DNA of 64,000 bases from Oscillospiraceae bacterium (GTDB taxonomy: Bacteria; Bacillota; Clostridia; Oscillospirales; Oscillospiraceae), in NCBI GenBank assembly GCA_902798545.1, contig CADBWQ010000013.1, forward strand, positions 1 to 64,000. The letters run 5' to 3'. The position numbers and the translations under genes are program-made. Within the stretch, counting starts at the first letter, position 1, and each line of letters opens with the position of its first letter. The notes under the pieces are model-generated. The model saw only the letters and a program-made list of their open reading frames with translations, did no database searches and was not told the DNA's origin. Positions 34,087 to 42,570 of the stretch are shown here, piece by piece.

Positions 34087-34251
34087 TTAAAAATCCGGCT
34101 TCCACATGTCGTCATTGAGCCTGCGCTCCAGCGCGGAGACCGGTATTCCCATCAGTCTGTCCATCAGCAGCGGGAGCAGGCTTTTTTTCTGTTTCTTCGG
34201 CTTTTTCACTTTGGCAGGCTTTCTGAACAGAAGCCGCAGTATCGTCTTCAT
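34087..34251 (-). CDS. Small basic 54-aa protein coupled to moaC
   Basis: Product [20 protein letters not shown] plus a helical second half ([20 protein letters not shown], ending in Trp-Lys-Pro-Asp-Phe). The ATG at 34249-34251 overlaps the moaC stop (ATGA) and AGGAGG lies seven bases upstream inside moaC, so translation is clearly intended. The N-terminal half is highly basic with hydrophobic positions; it could be membrane- or nucleic-acid-associated. I do not recognise a family. It is followed immediately by the shared terminator, so it closes the mntP-moaC operon. Confidence 0.65.
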   Translation of the reverse strand: MKTILRLLFRKPAKVKKPKKQKKSLLPLLMDRLMGIPVSALERRLNDDMWKPDF

Positions 34252-34733
34252 GCACCATCCTCCTCAAAGAAGAAGTCACCGCTCTTGCCGCCGTGCTTCT
34301 CGACCAGATGGATCTCCTTCATGACCATTCGCTTGTCGATTGCCTTGCACATGTCGTAGATGGTAAGCAACGCCACAGAAACGCCGGTGAGGGCTTCCAT
34401 CTCAACACCCGTCTTACCCTCGGTCTTCACAGTGCAGCATGCGCGCACCTCGCAGGATTCCGGAAGCAGTTCAAAAGTCAGTGTCGCATTTGTAAGGTTC
34501 AGAAGGTGGCACATGGGGATCAGCTCTGATGTGCGCTTGCATCCAAGGATTCCGGCAACCTGGGCAACAGTCAGCACATCGCCCTTCTTGACGGTCTTCT
34601 GCTCGATGGCCCGAAACACTTCCTGACTGACCCGGATCGTCCCCTCGGCCACCGCTGTTCTGGCGGTGATGTTCTTTCCGGAGACATCCACCATTCTCGC
34701 ATTTCCCTGTGCATCAAAATGCGTGAATTCCAC
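34248..34733 (-). CDS. moaC: Cyclic pyranopterin monophosphate synthase MoaC
   Basis: Converts 3',8-cyclo-GTP (from MoaA, 24.7 kb) to cyclic pyranopterin monophosphate. 161 aa: [20 protein letters not shown] at the start, [18 protein letters not shown] with the active-site Lys/His, [21 protein letters not shown] and the final [20 protein letters not shown]. The start is GTG at 34731-34733, chosen because the family begins exactly there and AAAGGA lies about nine bases upstream. It sits 73 nt after mntP and overlaps the small basic gene. Confidence 0.95.
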   Translation of the reverse strand: MEFTHFDAQGNARMVDVSGKNITARTAVAEGTIRVSQEVFRAIEQKTVKKGDVLTVAQVAGILGCKRTSELIPMCHLLNLTNATLTFELLPESCEVRACCTVKTEGKTGVEMEALTGVSVALLTIYDMCKAIDKRMVMKEIHLVEKHGGKSGDFFFEEDGA

Positions 34734-34806
34734 GTTTACACATCCTTTCCAGCTCAACTTCTTCCGATTTTACCACAGTCTGCGGCAAATAGCCATAGCA
34801 GGCGTC

Positions 34807-35391
34807 TTAGAAAGCCCCTGTCAGGAAGATCTCCAGCCCGATGCCGATAAGGATCACGCCGCCGAGTATATCGGCTTTTCCCGCAAGCTTCATACCGAAA
34901 TATTTACCGATCTGCAGTCCCATCATGCATATGCCAAAAGTCACAGTTCCGATGATCGCTGCTTCCGCGATCGCCGCCTGCCAGGGATACTCCGCAATGG
35001 TGAAACCAACAGAGAGCGCATCGATGGATGTGGCGATTCCCTGAAGCAGCAGACCGCCCCGACTGAGTTCAGAACCAGTTTCGGAATCCTGCTCTCCCCG
35101 TAACCCTTCCAGAAGCATTTTACCGCCGATATATCCCAGAAGAATCAGGCTGATCCATGGGATCAGACGCTGAAAACCAGTGAAGAGCTCTGCGATCGTA
35201 TGGACAAATGCCCATCCAAGCAGAGGCATCAGGACCTGGAAAAGCCCGAACGTCCCTGCAATCAGGCACATCCGGCCGTATTTCATTTTGGTTTCATGAA
35301 GACCGTTTGCCATAGAGACCGAAAACGCATCCATGGCAAGTCCGATTCCGAACAGCACGCTGTTAATGAAGAACAGCCCGTTCCAATCCAA
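34807..35391 (-). CDS. mntP: MntP-type manganese efflux pump
   Basis: Membrane exporter protecting against excess Mn2+. 194 aa with six helices in two repeats; the paired motifs GIGLAMDAFSVSMANGL (helix 1) and GIATSIDALSVGFTIAE (helix 4) carry the conserved Asp residues of the family. Start is TTG at 35389-35391 (relatives start at this point), with GGGAGGTGCCGAT in front; an ATG further upstream lacks a site. Its own promoter has a short 5' leader, so there is no room for the yybP-ykoY manganese riboswitch seen in other bacteria. Confidence 0.9.
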   Translation of the reverse strand: MDWNGLFFINSVLFGIGLAMDAFSVSMANGLHETKMKYGRMCLIAGTFGLFQVLMPLLGWAFVHTIAELFTGFQRLIPWISLILLGYIGGKMLLEGLRGEQDSETGSELSRGGLLLQGIATSIDALSVGFTIAEYPWQAAIAEAAIIGTVTFGICMMGLQIGKYFGMKLAGKADILGGVILIGIGLEIFLTGAF

Positions 35392-35424
35392 ATCGGCACC
35401 TCCCTCCGGTGACATACTGTGTGA

Positions 35425-35453
35425 ACCATATCACGTCGCAGGCGCACTGTCAA
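35425..35453 (-). promoter_or_regulatory. Promoter of mntP-moaC
   Basis: Minus strand TTGACA (35448-35453), 17 bp, TATGGT (35425-35430), ~30 nt before the start codon. Confidence 0.7.
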
Positions 35454-35499
35454 GCTCACAGGCCTTTTTTTCGGGCGGCGGGTGCAGCGACAGAAACAG

Positions 35500-35528
35500 T
35501 TGAATTTGTTCATGACATTTGCTATAAT
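35500..35528 (+). promoter_or_regulatory. Promoter of recJ operon
   Basis: TTGAAT (35500-35505), 17 bp, TATAAT (35523-35528), divergent from the mntP promoter. Confidence 0.78.
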
Positions 35529-35557
35529 AATTTATTCATAATTATAAGGAAAGGCTT

Positions 35558-37564
35558 ATGTCTGATTCGATTTGGAAAATACCGTATACAAAGCCTGACA
35601 GTCATATGTTGGAGCAGGCGGGTGTTCCAAAGCTTCTGGCTGAAATTCTCGCCTCGCGTGGAATTACTTCCCCCGTCCGTTCCCATGCGCTTCTTGCCTG
35701 CGGGCCGGAGAGCCTTCTTGATCCCATGGATATTCTGGGCATGCGCGCTGCACGTGACCGTGTTCTGAAGGCGATTGCACGGAAAGAAAAAGTTACGGTT
35801 TATGGCGACTATGACGTCGATGGAATTACCTCTACCTGCCTCCTGACCGATTACCTGTGCGGCTGCGGTGTGGATTGCGGCTGGTACATTCCCGACCGGA
35901 ATGACGAAGGGTATGGGCTGAATTCTGCGGCACTGCAGAAGCTTCGTGAAGAAGGATGCACACTCGTGATTTCTGTTGACTGCGGGATTACAGCCTCGGA
36001 AGAGGCTCTGTTTGCCCGGAGCATTGGCCTGGATCTCGTGATTACGGACCACCATGAGTGCAAGAACGGCACCATTCCGGATGCCTGTGCGGTCATTGAT
36101 CCGAAACGTCCGGAAGACAGCTATCCCAATCCGGATCTTGCCGGTGTCGGGGTTGCCTTCAAGCTGGTCAGCGCCTGCAGCGGGGATCAGCTCGGCGTCC
36201 TGAGCCGTTACTCCGATCTTGTCGCCGTCGGGACTGTCGCCGATGTGATGCCGCTTGTCGGAGAAAACCGCTATCTGGTACAGCAGGGACTGAAGAAGCT
36301 TGAAACGGATCCGCGGCCCGGTTTCTACGCCATGATGAACGAACCCGGAACAATGCCTCGGAAGCCGAATGCGGGATTCATTGGATTCACCCTGGCTCCC
36401 CGGCTGAATGCCGCCGGCCGCCTCGGTCAGACGGAAAAGGCAGAACAGCTTATGCTCACTGCGGATGCGCAGGAAGCCGCCAGGCTCAACGCTGAGCTGG
36501 GAGAGCTTAACCGGGAACGGCAGAAGATAGAGAATGAAATCTGGCGCGCCGCTCAGAAGCAGCTTCAGGAGGTTCCCCCTGATGGTCCGATCGTCCTTGC
36601 CGCCGACGGCTGGCATCAGGGTGTCATCGGCATCGCCGCGTCCCGTCTGGCTGAGCAGTACAATCTTCCAACCGTGATGATCAGTCTGTCGGGTGAAAAC
36701 GGGAAGGGCTCATGTCGCAGCTGCAGCGGATTTAATCTCTACGAAGCACTCTGTGCCTGCAGCGAGTATCTGGACGGTTTTGGCGGGCATGCCCTGGCTG
36801 CCGGGCTTACCATTCAGCGCAGCCGTATTGACAGTTTCCGTACTGCGCTTCGGCAATACTATGTCGCGCACCGGCCGAAACCTCAGCCGGATGTGTGCTG
36901 TGACCTGCTGCTCTGCGACAGTTCCCTGCTGAGCATCGAAAATGTGAAGGCGCTGGACCTGCTGGAACCCTATGGCAGCGCCAATCCAAAGCCTGTGCTC
37001 TGTCTCAGCAATGTTCTCCTTCTCTCCGCTTACGGTGTGGGGGCTCAGAAACAGCACTTGAAGTTCAGCGTGGAGTTTGACGGGATGCGTTTTGACGGGA
37101 TTTTCTTCTCCCGAACCAAAGATGCGCTCGATGTTCAGGTCGGTGACCGCATTGACCTCGCCTTCACCCCGCAAATCAACGAGTATATGGGCAATGTCTC
37201 TGTCCAGCTGACCGCCTGTGCCATGCGCGGTCACCGTCCCCATGGACTGTGTGCCAGAATTCTGGAAAAGGATTGCAGTGCCCTTTGGGCTGCAGGATCC
37301 TTTCGGCCGGACCGCAGTGACTTTGTCACAATCTGGAAGCGTTACGGAGAACAGCTGCAAGTGGCCTCCTCGCTGGAGGACGTGCTCACCCTCTGCCCGC
37401 CGGAGATGGCTCCGGAGCGTTTTTGTCTGTGCCTTGCCGTCTTCTCCGAGGCCGGGCTTCTCCACAGTGAAGACGGACGTGTCTACCACAGCGTTTATAT
37501 GCATCAGGAAAAGAAAGCGGATCTCAATGCGACAGAAATTATGAGAATCCTGCGTGATCTTTGA
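35558..37564 (+). CDS. recJ: Single-stranded-DNA-specific exonuclease RecJ
   Basis: 5'-3' ssDNA exonuclease for recombination and mismatch repair, 668 aa. DHH phosphoesterase motifs are complete: VYGDYDVDGITSTCLL, SVDCGITASEEA, VITDHHECK, the GVGVAFKL segment, and the DHHA1 motif FGGHALAAGLTIQ (~residue 408). The last ~180 residues form the RecJ OB domain and a variable tail seen in Clostridia. AAGGAAAGGCTT precedes the ATG. It begins a same-strand run with relA, an MBL hydrolase, a nucleotidyltransferase and galE, with short gaps. Confidence 0.95.
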   Translation: MSDSIWKIPYTKPDSHMLEQAGVPKLLAEILASRGITSPVRSHALLACGPESLLDPMDILGMRAARDRVLKAIARKEKVTVYGDYDVDGITSTCLLTDYLCGCGVDCGWYIPDRNDEGYGLNSAALQKLREEGCTLVISVDCGITASEEALFARSIGLDLVITDHHECKNGTIPDACAVIDPKRPEDSYPNPDLAGVGVAFKLVSACSGDQLGVLSRYSDLVAVGTVADVMPLVGENRYLVQQGLKKLETDPRPGFYAMMNEPGTMPRKPNAGFIGFTLAPRLNAAGRLGQTEKAEQLMLTADAQEAARLNAELGELNRERQKIENEIWRAAQKQLQEVPPDGPIVLAADGWHQGVIGIAASRLAEQYNLPTVMISLSGENGKGSCRSCSGFNLYEALCACSEYLDGFGGHALAAGLTIQRSRIDSFRTALRQYYVAHRPKPQPDVCCDLLLCDSSLLSIENVKALDLLEPYGSANPKPVLCLSNVLLLSAYGVGAQKQHLKFSVEFDGMRFDGIFFSRTKDALDVQVGDRIDLAFTPQINEYMGNVSVQLTACAMRGHRPHGLCARILEKDCSALWAAGSFRPDRSDFVTIWKRYGEQLQVASSLEDVLTLCPPEMAPERFCLCLAVFSEAGLLHSEDGRVYHSVYMHQEKKADLNATEIMRILRDL

Positions 37565-37590
37565 TCTGCGTTTTTAAAGAGGAAAAACAC

Positions 37591-39834
37591 ATGGCTGATC
37601 AACCTGACAATCTCAGTACTCACACCCTGCTTGATCCGGATGAGATGTACGCTTCTCTTGAGGAGAAACTCCGTCAGCAGCCTCATCCGATAGACATCGG
37701 GCGTGTCCATGCTGCCTATGAGGTGGCCAAAACCGCCCATTCGGGTCAGAAGCGTAAAGACGGCAGCCCCTATGTAACCCATTGTGTCGCAGCAGCGGAT
37801 ATTGCTGCGGACATGGGTCTGGATGAGGACAGTATTGTCGCCGCGCTTTTGCATGATGTCATAGAGGATACCAATCTGCAGCACGACGATATTGCCCGTC
37901 AGTTTGGCACTTCTGTCGCCGATATCGTCGAAGGTGTCTCCAAACTGACCCGCGTCCAGTACACCAGCAAGGAAGACGAGCAGATGGAGAACCTGCGCAA
38001 GATGCTCATGGCCATGGCCAAGGACATCCGCGTCATCCTCATCAAGATTGCCGACCGTCTCCACAACATGCGTACCATGGCGTATCAGTCACCGGAAAAA
38101 CAGCGTTCAAAATCTCTGGAGACCATGGAGATCTATGCTCCCATCGCCCACCGGCTCGGTATGCAGCGGGCCAAGTGGGAATTGGAAGATCTTTCTCTCC
38201 AGTATCTCGACCCGCTGGGTTATAAGGAGATTACCGATACGCTGGACCGTCGCATGCCGGAACTGGAAGCGTTTATGGACAGCATGAAGGAGAAGATCCG
38301 CATCCGTCTTGAAAAAGAGGGTGTAAATGCCTCTATTTTCTGCCGCATCAAGCATGTCTACAGCATCTACCGCAAGATGTACACGCAGAAACTGAATCTC
38401 AACGGCATTTTTGACCTCTGCGCCTTCCGTGTAATTGTTGACACCATCCCGGACTGCTATAATGTGCTTGGCATCATCCACGATATGTTCAAGCCTGTTC
38501 CCGGCCGTTTCAAGGATTATATCTCCACTCCGAAGCCCAACATGTATCAGAGCGTGCATACCACGGTCATCGGCTCAGAAGGCATTCCCTTCGAGGTGCA
38601 GATTCGCACCTGGGAGATGCATTACACCGCCGAATATGGCATTGCCGCCCACTGGAAATACAAGATGGGCGACGGCAGCACTGCCCTGCGCAGCGGGGAT
38701 GAAGACAAGTTTGCCTGGGTACGGAGACTGCTGGAGAGCCAGCAGGAGTCTGATGCGACAGACTTTGTCCACGACCTGAAGATCGACATGTTTGCCGATG
38801 AGGTCTTTGTCTTCTCTCCCAAGGGCGACGTCATTAACCTGCCTGCCGGGGCAACCCCTGTCGACTTTGCCTACAGCATCCACTCGGATATCGGCAACCA
38901 CATGGTGGGCGCCAAGGTCAACGGTCGCATTGTTCCCTATGACACTGTCCTGCAGAACGGCGATATTGTTGAGATCCGCACTTCAAAATCCGCTCCCGGT
39001 CCAAGCCGCGACTGGCTCAACTTTGTCAAGAGCGGCTCGGCCCGTACCAAGATCAAACAGTGGTATAAGAAGGAACGCCGCGAGGAGAACATTCTGCGCG
39101 GCCGTGCCATGCTGGAAGATGAGCTTCGGCATATGGGTGTTGCTCCTGACGAGGCTTTGACCCCGGATATTCTTCACCCGGTAATGAAGAAGCTCTCCTT
39201 CAATGAGGAAGACGATCTCTATGCCGCCATCGGCTACGGAGGCATTACCGCGATCCGCGTGGCAAACCGTCTGCGTGATGACGTCAAGAGCACCAGGCCC
39301 GATCACCGCAACGCGATCGAAAAAGTCACCGATGCCGCGGAGCGCAGAGAGCAGCAGGCCAAGCGCAACGCCAAGGCCGTACATGGGATTCTCGTGGAGG
39401 GGCTGGACAATTGTCTCATCAAGTTCTCCCGCTGCTGTACCCCTGTTCCAGGTGACGATATCATTGGTTTTATCACCCGCGGCCAGGGTGTCTCCATTCA
39501 TCGGAAGGACTGCCAGAATTACATCAACCGCGACACCTCACCCGAAAACGAAGGCCGATGGATCAAGGTTGAATGGGCTGATACCATCTCCGATATCTAC
39601 GTGACCACCATCACCATCGCCTCCAAGGACCGCAACGGTCTTGTCATGGACATTGCCACTGTACTCAACTCCATGAACGCAAAAGTGCGCAACCTTTCTT
39701 CCCGCAGCGTCGGTTACGGACAGGCTGTGACGGTCATTTCCCTTGAAGTTAAAAACGCGGCTGAACTCCGCTATATGATGAACCGCGTCGCCGGTGTTTC
39801 CGGTGTTTCCAGCGTCACACGCAACGGAAGCTGA
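37591..39834 (+). CDS. relA: Bifunctional (p)ppGpp synthetase/hydrolase RelA/SpoT
   Basis: Stringent-response enzyme of 747 aa (Firmicute Rel). N-terminal HD hydrolase domain with YVTHCVAAADIAADMGLDED and LLHDVIEDT, so hydrolysis is likely retained; synthetase domain with RVIVDTIPDCYNVLGIIHD, KPVPGRFKDYISTPKPNMYQ and HYTAEYGIAAHW; then TGS (VFVFSPKGDVINLPAGATPV), a zinc-finger/helical region with FSRCCTPVPGDDIIGF, and a C-terminal ACT domain. ATG 37591 follows AGAGGAAAAACAC. It lies 26 nt after recJ, in an order common to clostridial genomes. Confidence 0.97.
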   Translation: MADQPDNLSTHTLLDPDEMYASLEEKLRQQPHPIDIGRVHAAYEVAKTAHSGQKRKDGSPYVTHCVAAADIAADMGLDEDSIVAALLHDVIEDTNLQHDDIARQFGTSVADIVEGVSKLTRVQYTSKEDEQMENLRKMLMAMAKDIRVILIKIADRLHNMRTMAYQSPEKQRSKSLETMEIYAPIAHRLGMQRAKWELEDLSLQYLDPLGYKEITDTLDRRMPELEAFMDSMKEKIRIRLEKEGVNASIFCRIKHVYSIYRKMYTQKLNLNGIFDLCAFRVIVDTIPDCYNVLGIIHDMFKPVPGRFKDYISTPKPNMYQSVHTTVIGSEGIPFEVQIRTWEMHYTAEYGIAAHWKYKMGDGSTALRSGDEDKFAWVRRLLESQQESDATDFVHDLKIDMFADEVFVFSPKGDVINLPAGATPVDFAYSIHSDIGNHMVGAKVNGRIVPYDTVLQNGDIVEIRTSKSAPGPSRDWLNFVKSGSARTKIKQWYKKERREENILRGRAMLEDELRHMGVAPDEALTPDILHPVMKKLSFNEEDDLYAAIGYGGITAIRVANRLRDDVKSTRPDHRNAIEKVTDAAERREQQAKRNAKAVHGILVEGLDNCLIKFSRCCTPVPGDDIIGFITRGQGVSIHRKDCQNYINRDTSPENEGRWIKVEWADTISDIYVTTITIASKDRNGLVMDIATVLNSMNAKVRNLSSRSVGYGQAVTVISLEVKNAAELRYMMNRVAGVSGVSSVTRNGS

Positions 39835-39897
39835 CACGCCGGTTATCGCTGACTTTGATGAATACTATCCTGTTTTCTTTTGGAAGGAGATTCCCTC

Positions 39898-40512
39898 ATG
39901 CTGATCAAAACGCTGCCCGTGGGGCAGCTGGAAACCAACTGCTATGTTGTTACCAACGAAGAGACTCTCGCCTGTGTCGTCATTGATCCGGGTGACGAGA
40001 GCAACTGTATCCTTGATTATCTGGAAAGCAATCATCTCAAATGCGAAGCCATTTTCCTGACTCACGGTCACTATGATCACGTTGGAGCCGTGGACGCGGT
40101 CATGGAGGAGACCGGCGCGCCTGTCTATCTCTGTCCTCGTGACGACGCGCGTACCACCGGAGATACGCATTATTCCTACATGCTCCCGGAGAACGGGCGT
40201 TATTACGATGACGGGGATGTACTTCGATTTGCAGGGATGAGCTTTGAGATTCTCGCCACCCCCGGCCACACGCCCGGCGGTGTCAGCATCGTTTGTGAAA
40301 ACGCGCTTTTCACCGGGGATACCCTGTTCCGCGGCAGTTGCGGGCGGACCGATCTTCCCGGCGGAGATATGGAAGAGGAACTGCGCAGCCTGAAGCGGCT
40401 CTGTGACCTTCCCGGAGATTATGAAGTTTATCCGGGTCACATGGACAGCAGCACGCTCGAGCGTGAACGCAACTTCAATTATTATTGCAGAGAAGCCAAA
40501 AGGAGATATTGA
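39898..40512 (+). CDS. MBL-fold metallohydrolase (glyoxalase II-like)
   Basis: 204-aa metallo-beta-lactamase fold hydrolase. Metal ligands are visible: the signature THGHYDHVGAV near residue 57, HTPGGVSI near 130, GDTLF near 146 and YPGHMDSST near 182. Relatives next to relA in Firmicutes are annotated as hydroxyacylglutathione hydrolase-like, but the substrate is untested. ATG 39898 follows GGAAGGAG; six earlier in-frame codons (from 39880) lie in the ribosome-site region. It is 63 nt after relA and 3 nt before the nucleotidyltransferase. Confidence 0.88.
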   Translation: MLIKTLPVGQLETNCYVVTNEETLACVVIDPGDESNCILDYLESNHLKCEAIFLTHGHYDHVGAVDAVMEETGAPVYLCPRDDARTTGDTHYSYMLPENGRYYDDGDVLRFAGMSFEILATPGHTPGGVSIVCENALFTGDTLFRGSCGRTDLPGGDMEEELRSLKRLCDLPGDYEVYPGHMDSSTLERERNFNYYCREAKRRY

Positions 40513-40515
40513 TTC

Positions 40516-41424
40516 ATGGGTGAACCTTGTCTTGTGATTCTGGCTGCCGGCATGGGCAGTCGCTTTGGTGGGCTCAAGCAGATTACCGCCGTCGATGACC
40601 ACGGACATGCCATTATAGACTTTTCGCTGTACGATGCCTATCGGGCCGGCTTCCGTAAGGTTGTCTTCATCATCAAGCATGCCATCGAAGCAGACTTCCG
40701 CGCCGCCGTTGCCGACCGGATGGCGAAGTATTTTGACGTACGTCTTGTCTTCCAGGAACTGGATAAGCTGCCGGAGGGGTTCTCCGTTCCCGAGAGCCGT
40801 GTGAAGCCCTGGGGAACCGCTCACGCTGCGCTCTGTGCCGCAGAGGAAGTGGACGGCCCCTTCGCCGTCATCAACGCAGATGATTTCTACGGTCCCGGTG
40901 CATATCGCGCCCTCTACGACTTCATGACCGGTCCGCGTGACGAGCATGAACATGCCATGGTTGCCTACCGGCTTCGCAACACCGTCACGGAAAACGGTAC
41001 TGTTGCCCGCGGCATCTGCAGTGTGGAAGACGGTTTTCTCACCGATGTTGTGGAACGCACCAAAATCGAAAAGCGCGGTTCCGACGCCGCTTTCACCGAG
41101 GACGGTGTCCACTGGGAACCTCTCTCCGGCGACTTGAGCGTGAGTATGAACTGCTGGGCTTTCGGCCTTGAGATGATGGATGAGCTGCGTACCCGCTTCC
41201 CTGCCTGGCTGGAGGAAAATCTCTCCGTCAATCCAGAGAAGTGCGAGTATTTTCTCCCCTTTGTTGCCAATGCCATGATCCAGGAAAATCGCGGGCGGAT
41301 CCGTGTTCTGAACTGTGAGGAGACCTGGCACGGGATCACCTATCGCGAGGATCTCCAAAGCGTCATCGACGCCATCGCCAAAATGCGCAGGGACGGGATC
41401 TATCCGGAAACCCTGTTAGATTGA
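40516..41424 (+). CDS. Sugar-phosphate nucleotidyltransferase-like protein
   Basis: 302-aa GT-A fold protein. The N-terminal signature LAAGMGSRFGGLKQ matches NDP-sugar pyrophosphorylases, followed by FRKVVFIIKHAIEADFR, GTAHAALCAAEEVDGPFAVINADDFYGPGAY (the metal-binding Asp pair) and a substrate-loop with WEPLSGDLSVSMNCWAFG. It is shorter than GlmU/GalU types and has no C-terminal acyltransferase repeats. Position directly before galE suggests sugar-nucleotide metabolism. The exact nucleotide and sugar cannot be read from sequence. Confidence 0.8.
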   Translation: MGEPCLVILAAGMGSRFGGLKQITAVDDHGHAIIDFSLYDAYRAGFRKVVFIIKHAIEADFRAAVADRMAKYFDVRLVFQELDKLPEGFSVPESRVKPWGTAHAALCAAEEVDGPFAVINADDFYGPGAYRALYDFMTGPRDEHEHAMVAYRLRNTVTENGTVARGICSVEDGFLTDVVERTKIEKRGSDAAFTEDGVHWEPLSGDLSVSMNCWAFGLEMMDELRTRFPAWLEENLSVNPEKCEYFLPFVANAMIQENRGRIRVLNCEETWHGITYREDLQSVIDAIAKMRRDGIYPETLLD

Positions 41425-41453
41425 TTGAAAAAAGAAAGAAGGAATTGTTTGCC

Positions 41454-42470
41454 ATGACCGTACTTGTCACCGGCGGCGCCGGATACATCGGCAGCCACAC
41501 CTGCGTTGAACTTCTGGAAAAAGATTTCGACGTCGTCATCATCGATAACCTTGTTAATTCCTCTGCCAAAGCCGTCGAGCGCATTGAGGAGATCACCGGA
41601 AAATCCGTCACGTTCTACCAGGAGGACGTCCGTAACCGCGCCGCTCTGGACCGTATCTTCGAGAAGCACGACATCAACTGTGCCATTCACTTTGCCGGCC
41701 TGAAGGCTGTCGGCGAATCTGTTCAGATGCCTCTTGAATACTATGACAACAACCTCTTCTCCACCGTCCGTCTCTGTGAGGCCATGCGTGACCACGGTGT
41801 GAAGAACATCGTCTTCTCTTCCTCCGCCACTGTTTACTCAGGAGACAACGACATGCCTCTGAAGGAGAGTTCCCGCACCGGCATGTGCACCAATCCCTAC
41901 GGCTGGACAAAATATATGTCCGAACAGATTCTCCGTGACACCGCCAAAGCCGTTGAGGACTGGTCCGTTGTTCTTCTGCGTTACTTCAATCCTATCGGCG
42001 CTCACAAAAGCGGCCGCATCGGCGAGGACCCCCGCGGTATTCCAAACAACCTGATGCCCTATATCGCCCAGGTTGCTGTCGGCCGCCGGGACCACCTGAA
42101 TGTATTCGGCAACGACTATGACACTCCCGATGGCACGGGCGTGCGTGACTATATCCATGTTGTTGATCTGGCCCGCGGTCATGTTGCCGCCATCGACTAT
42201 ATGCAATCTCATCGCGGTGAGAGTGTCTTCAATCTCGGTACCGGCATGGGATACAGTGTTCTGGACATGGTCAAGACCTTTGAGCGCGTCAACGGCGTTC
42301 CCATCCCTTATGAAATTGCCCCGCGCCGTGCCGGCGACCTCGCAACCGTCTACTCCAGCCCCGACAAGAGCGCAGAGCTCCTCGGCTGGAAAGCGGAATA
42401 CGGCCTGGAGGACATGTGCCGCGACACCTGGAACTGGCAGTCCCACAACCCCATGGGCTACGGAGAATAA
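41454..42470 (+). CDS. galE: UDP-glucose 4-epimerase GalE
   Basis: Interconverts UDP-glucose and UDP-galactose; short-chain dehydrogenase fold, 338 aa. NAD site TGGAGYIGSHTCVELLE at the N-terminus, IHFAGLKAVGESVQMPLEYY, catalytic Ser in SSSATVYSGDN and the Tyr-xxx-Lys pair in NPYGWTKYMSEQ, then RYFNPIGAHKSGRIGEDP and GTGVRDYIHVVDLA. ATG 41454 follows AAGGAATTG; an earlier frame extension reads MIEKRKKELFA and is the intergenic region. It ends the recJ-relA run just before a long palindrome. Confidence 0.97.
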   Translation: MTVLVTGGAGYIGSHTCVELLEKDFDVVIIDNLVNSSAKAVERIEEITGKSVTFYQEDVRNRAALDRIFEKHDINCAIHFAGLKAVGESVQMPLEYYDNNLFSTVRLCEAMRDHGVKNIVFSSSATVYSGDNDMPLKESSRTGMCTNPYGWTKYMSEQILRDTAKAVEDWSVVLLRYFNPIGAHKSGRIGEDPRGIPNNLMPYIAQVAVGRRDHLNVFGNDYDTPDGTGVRDYIHVVDLARGHVAAIDYMQSHRGESVFNLGTGMGYSVLDMVKTFERVNGVPIPYEIAPRRAGDLATVYSSPDKSAELLGWKAEYGLEDMCRDTWNWQSHNPMGYGE

Positions 42471-42481
42471 ATATTGCCATT

Positions 42482-42533
42482 ATAAGCATACAGCGGCCTG
42501 CTTCACTAGTGAAGCAGGCCGCTGTATGCTTAT
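42482..42533. terminator. 52-bp perfect palindrome between convergent galE and GH94 genes
   Basis: Every base of 42482-42507 is complementary to 42508-42533, with ACTAGT at the centre and no spacer. In RNA it would form a very strong hairpin on either strand, fitting a bidirectional terminator, though no T-run follows. Confidence 0.75.
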
Positions 42534-42570
42534 TCTTCAGTGATTATTGTAGCGTACCTTTTTTATGGTC

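Noticed and set aside
34792..35460. yybP-ykoY manganese riboswitch before mntP
   Set aside because: The mntP promoter -10 is only ~35 nt from the start codon, too short for the aptamer, and its conserved core is absent.
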